Source of the DNA: Apostichopus japonicus | Lineage: Eukaryota > Echinodermata > Holothuroidea > Aspidochirotida > Stichopodidae | DNA: 64,000 nt | Reading direction: 5' to 3' | Assembly (NCBI RefSeq): GCF_037975245.1 | Contig: NC_092572.1 | Coordinates: 30,229,989-30,293,988 of the forward strand | Shown here: positions 37,601 through 43,600 of the stretch, one piece after another | How positions within the stretch are numbered: the stretch's first letter is position 1 | How the letters are laid out: the number at the start of each line of letters is the position of its first letter | Notes under the pieces: model-generated | The model's database searches: none | Seen by the model: only the letters and a program-made list of their open reading frames with translations | Told to the model about the DNA's origin: nothing | Translations under genes and position numbers: made by a program

Positions 37601-40600
37601 GCAGGCAAGTAACCTTCGCAGACACATTGATGTGCGTACGTGTGTGTATGTAATACCAGGTTGTAAACAAGATGATTCCATGTGTTTGGCTATGTATGTA
37701 TGTATATGTGATCTTCCCGCAAGCAGGAACTCGCGAAAGAAGCCATGGAGGCTTATAGACTCGCAAGCTGACCGAAGCCAATCTCTCGGCACACTTTCAT
37801 TTAACGTCCATGTCGGGAAGTTGTTATTGAACAACACCCTTGCCAGACGACACACATTGCTGTCGGCGGGAATCGAACCGGGGATCTCATGACTGGGAGA
37901 CGCCGGCGTTAACCACTAGGCTATACACTCCGCCTTTGAGAGTTGCTGTTATATATCTAACATATTCCCGGATACAAAGCTGTTTCTGAGCAGGTTGCTG
38001 ACCATCCTACAGCTTAACCAGCTGACAATTACTTGTGTGTGACTGTCGCGTAGCAGGCAAGTAACCTTCGCAGACACATTGATGTGCGTACGTGTGTGTA
38101 TGTAATACCAGGTTGTAAACAAGATGATTTCAAAAGTACATGATGACTGAAAGTGATATTTGGTATGTGGATTCTTTTAGCAAGCACAAGGAGCCCATTG
38201 AAATTAGAGGAGATCAAAGGTCATATGAGGTCAAAGTCTGAAAACCTTGTAAACACGATACTCAAGAAGGACAACTTGATTGACCATCATATCAGGTCTT
38301 CAGATCTCCATTGATGAGTGCAAGAAGCCTATAGAAATTGGTGGAGGTCAATGGTCATTTGAGATATACATTCTATAAAATTCTTGTAAACATGTTAAGT
38401 TCGAAAGCGAAGCTTAGATAAACTTGATACTTGGTATATCAGGCGCATATCCAGGGGGTGGGGGCGTTGGGGGCGCGCCCCCTGGGTAAGAAAAAGAGGA
38501 GAGAAAAAAATAGGAGAAAAAAGGGGAAAAAGAGGGGGGGGAAAAGAGGAGGAAGGAAGGGAAAAGAAAAAGAAGTGTTACATGCCCCAAGGTGTTAGGT
38601 GGGGCTGCGGTAATGAGGGACCAGGTGGCTCATCCGGCTATAAAGGAGGGGAAGAGAAACAAGAACGCTGATCGTAAGATTGATCGGACAGCAACAAGTT
38701 TTAATAGAAACTGTCCTTGCACCCTCTATTACGACAATCAAAATTTTTTGGGGGTCTACTAAATAGTTCACCCATTACAGAAGAAAGAGAGAAAAGGGAG
38801 AAAAGGAGGGAGTAGAAGATAAACATCAAGACACCGGGAAGAGAAAGAGGAACCAGTGACATAATAACAGCGCCGATCCCTATTATATACACAGGGTAGC
38901 CAGTGACGGATCGAGGATATCGGAAGGGGCATCCTCCTCAGCCTACCCCTTACACCGACAACTCCATTTATGATGTTTACATTTTTCCTCTCTCACTAAT
39001 GTATATTATATATATATATATGGTCTATCATAACACGTGTGTGTGTATGGACGCCTTAAACAATTGTACATTTATGCTATGACACCAACTGTGGCTGGTC
39101 TCCAACTCGGCCGAGTCGTCGGGGAACATGACGCATTTCGGTATTAGCCCAGGTTCTACATGCGAACTGCACTAGACCTATGTCCTTCGATGCAACACTG
39201 CCATCCAGAGATAAAATGTTGTACACTCCGACCTGAATGCTAATTGTTACCCCAAACCTAGTACCGTAACTCTTACAATGAATCTAAAAGTAAATTCTGC
39301 ATGCGATTGGAGAATTGAGCACATCTCCTGTGAATATCATGTAGTGGATCCAATTAAGGGCTGGGGGGGGGGCAGATGCACACATCACTTCTAGAGATTG
39401 TTCCCATCTGCATGAAAACGTGCGCCCAACAGCCCCTACGCCCCACCCCTCTAATCGCTTCCCAGTGATTTACGAAACTTAGTTAATAACCTTTGCCCGT
39501 AGTACCAAGACCTTGACAAAAACCGGCAACCAACACACCACTTCATCGATAACAAGAGACTAGTGATCGGGTTGTGTATTAGTGACGACTAGAGGTCGTG
39601 CACTGACCTAAATGGAGAGTGACCACTCCCGATTTGCAATTTCCCAGATCAGGCCCCGAAAAATCCCAGGAAATCCAATGGACACTGTACTGTATGGATA
39701 GCTAGCAATATCCAGCGATATATAGGGATAAAAATCCTGAAATTTCAGTCTCATTTCAATTATTCAAATTTTTAAAGCAAACAGCAGATATTACAATTAT
39801 ATCAGTGAGCATGAAAATGGCGTTCCAGGATGGACAGCCTCCAAACCATGGGCGCAGATCCTGGTGGGGACAGCGGGACGCATCCCCACCAATTTTTCTT
39901 GACCAATAGCTGCATTTCAAGTTCCCCTGTATTGACCTTTGGCGCAGTTTGATCCAGCATTGTGCAAATGATATGCAGCAGTTCTCATTTCATTATATTT
40001 TATCCACAGTTGTTAAATATAGGACGGAAATCGCATATGCGGCAGTCTATAATTTTTTACTGGGGAGAGGACCCCAGACCCATCGTATACAAAAGTCTAC
40101 TTGGATTATTTGTCCCTGATTTTTTCTGCAGACGCCCAAACTAAATTTCTAAGCCATGAAATCTAAAACTTACGGAGGTTTGGGAGCATCATTAGGTCTG
40201 GGAAGTGTTATTTCTGGCGATCTGGGAGGTTGTATTTGCCCAAAAAAATTGTACGCTACGCGCAACCCATGGTCGCGCTCCGCTTAGATAGTATCAGAGA
40301 ACAGACACGCGTCCCCACCATCATCCAAAACTGATCTGCGCCCATGCTCCAAACTGTAGATGCGTGTAGTGTTCGGTTTCGGAAATATCTGGTATTTTGT
40401 TTTATTTCCTCCAACAAAGTTTCATAGTAGCCGTTATAAATGGTTTCAATATTTGTTCACCAATAAATTAACTGTCTGAATTTTCGAAAGTTTCCTGACC
40501 AACATTCTTTATTATACTTCCCTCTACTCGTGAAAATTTGACCGGTCTGTTCGGGGTTGAATGAGGTTTTTCTATATTTGTTGTCCATAGACGAAATTTT

Positions 40601-43600
40601 GTGCAACATTATGGGTATGTTTTGAAGTGAATTTATTCACGAGAAATGTGAATTTTCAAATTCTGAACAAATAATGGGCTTAAAACCTTGAAAAGTGGGC
40701 TGACGGGTATTGTGGGCCGCAATGTGGAATCACCTACAAAAGCAATGATCCACAGGAGATGTGATGAGGTCGAACATGATGTGTGACTGTTGACAATCTT
40801 CAAAAAGGTTATAGATGAAAAAAAAAAATATTTGGAAATACTTGGTTCTCAGGCAAAAGTTTACATCTGGTTGGTCAGTTTCAAGCCCGAGAAGTGCCAT
40901 TTCCGGTGATCTGAGGGTATCAAAACCAGAATTTTTCTTGTACGCTGTGCGCCAACCGATGGTGGCGCTCCGCTTAGATAGTAATTCGCACCCCCTGGTT
41001 AGAAAATCCTGGATACGCCTCTGCATGTAAACACCTTACAAGAGCCGTATTGTCTTTTGTGGTGGTCAAAGACCATTTCAGAACAGATGACAAAGTCTGA
41101 ATAACTAAAAATTTAAAACTTGGATGACATCATACTTGGCATTTGGATCCATCTTAGTTTATACAAAAGTTTCTATCATATTGTATAGATGTCAAAGGTC
41201 AATTGACAGGCTACAACGCATACTAAACAGTACCCCCGCACGTCTGAAGTATGATCACATGATCGACTCCACTGGCTCCCGATACGTGAACGAATCAACT
41301 ACAAACTACTTCTGATGGTGTTCAAATGTATGCACAATGTAGGACCAAGCTACCTCACCAACTTGTTTCAGCTCCGACCATCATCCACACCCTCTCTTCG
41401 ATTTAATTCATGATAATATCTGATGTTACTCATCCGTAGAGTAGAAACACAGACTTACGGCTTGAGAACATTCACATCCAGTGCACCGTGCCTGTGGAAC
41501 TCACTTCCAGAACATATAAAAATATGCAATACTGTGAACGGTTTCAAATCAGCTCTCAAAACGTATCTTTTCACATTAGCATATATGTTTTTATTGTTAT
41601 TATTATGTTCAGCGCTACAAGAATTATTTCATAGTTTGTTTGGCGCTTTATAAAATTATGTATTATTATTATTATTATAGTTAATGCTAATCTTAAGTGT
41701 TGTGGACAAGTATTTCCACTTGATTCCATCATACCTCTCCCAAATGTTAACATTAAATTTTAAGAAGGTATGGCAACATACTTATACTGTTACTTTCCAT
41801 TTTGTTCTTACAGTTTCAATTCATATTGGTTTACCCGCATAGTGATGTGTATGTATAGATATCTTTATGATACTAGATGTCCATCTTCTAGCCACTCAAT
41901 TTCTTTCTTCTTCTCCATTAGGTTTTAATGGTGGGTTACCTCAAACTTTTCAAGTTCGTTTCAATACTTTGGACGCTAAGCAATACCAGTATATTGATGT
42001 TGATCCTCCAAATTCAACATACTTCGTTGTGGAACATCTAAATCCAGAAACAAAGTATGAATTTACTGTCAGAGGCAGGAATGCTCTTGGTGATGGACCA
42101 TACTACTTAGGAGTCGTGCTCGGTAAAACCAAAGGTAGGAAATAATACTGGTCTTCATAACTGACAATGAGATAAAATGAATACAAATGGGACTGTCATT
42201 GAATAAGATCCTTATGTTGGTGAATGTGACATGATACCAGGCTGTATAGCTTCATGACGAATAATAGCATTATGTAAAGTGAGACGTGAACTGGAATCAA
42301 GAGGTACTGTACATAGTTACTGTTCTAGCTATGAGTATCGGCTGACAATAATTGCTAAATAATATTATACTTGGCTAGAGTTTGAGAATGCTAATTTATA
42401 GTTGGGATTAGGGTTGCAAGAACTGGAGAACCAAGCAGATCTTATGTCAAGATGTTTGCTTCATACATTAAACAAACGGACATTTTCGGTCACTTATAAT
42501 GGACCTGAGGCTTTCGCATTGAGATTGGTCATAGTTTTGGATTCATTGTCGAGACACTTTAAATCACTGTCCATCACTCTTATGATGGTTAACATCTTGA
42601 GTAATATCAAGACATTTTTATTTATGTATATTATAAAAATTGTTTTCATCTTCTTACAGCTAAGCCAATTGTGCCAACCTTCAGGCCTCAAATTCGTAAG
42701 TAGATGTCATCATTTCTGTAAATATCAAGCTTTGAATGCAACGTTACATATATCAAACATACCCAAAACTTTGTCTTAGATCTGTGAGATTTAAGTATTT
42801 TGCCAAACATAGGAACTTCCAGTACACTAAGATATAATACTTTGAAGCAGTCCATCCTAGAATTGGTTTAACTTACTCAGCTAGTTAGGTTAGGAAGTTT
42901 GCATCAGTTATTTGTCATTACTGCTTATGGTGATAGTGAACTTGATACAGCATGTTACTTTCATTATAGAGATTACATGGTCATCCAGTAACTATTAAAA
43001 TGTTATTTACAAAATGATATTAGGTATTTCTTCTTACTCCAATATTACACCCAATTCCAATATTCAAAGTTGACTAGGTACAGTTCTTATTTTGTTTAGA
43101 ATTTGAGGTCATTAAACATTTGCTGTGACAAAATGCAATACAGCTAACATAGAAATGTGTTTGCCTTCCAGTGATTGTAGTTACTGACATTACTGCACAT
43201 TGTCTGCACAAAAAGTTTCTCAAAGGAGAGCATTTAATTAAAATGTGTTAATTGTTATACCTCTGTAAGGTAAGTTATTAATACAACGTGCCTGTTTCAA
43301 ATCACAAAGTTAAAGCAAATTGAAATCTCTCGTTGCTGTCAGTATTCACAGAATCGGTTAGACAGTCAGATGTATATTGACAGAGATTATCGGATCTTTA
43401 TTCTATTAATATGTCAGTTCTATCACATCCCCCCACACCAGAACTTGGTTTCATTGGTGCCGTTTTCTTTTCTTTCAGTTATGGTTGGAAACCTCCCATT
43501 ATATGCTGTACTTCTGTTGGCATTCGTCATCATTTTGAGTTGCATGTTCCTTAATTTTATTCTTTGCTGTTATCTGGTGAAGAAACGTTTCTCAAGAAAG

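Noticed and set aside
37860-37934. Possible tRNA gene on the minus strand
   Set aside because: A and B boxes are perfect, but the acceptor stem does not pair and a SINE body and tail follow, so it is called a SINE.
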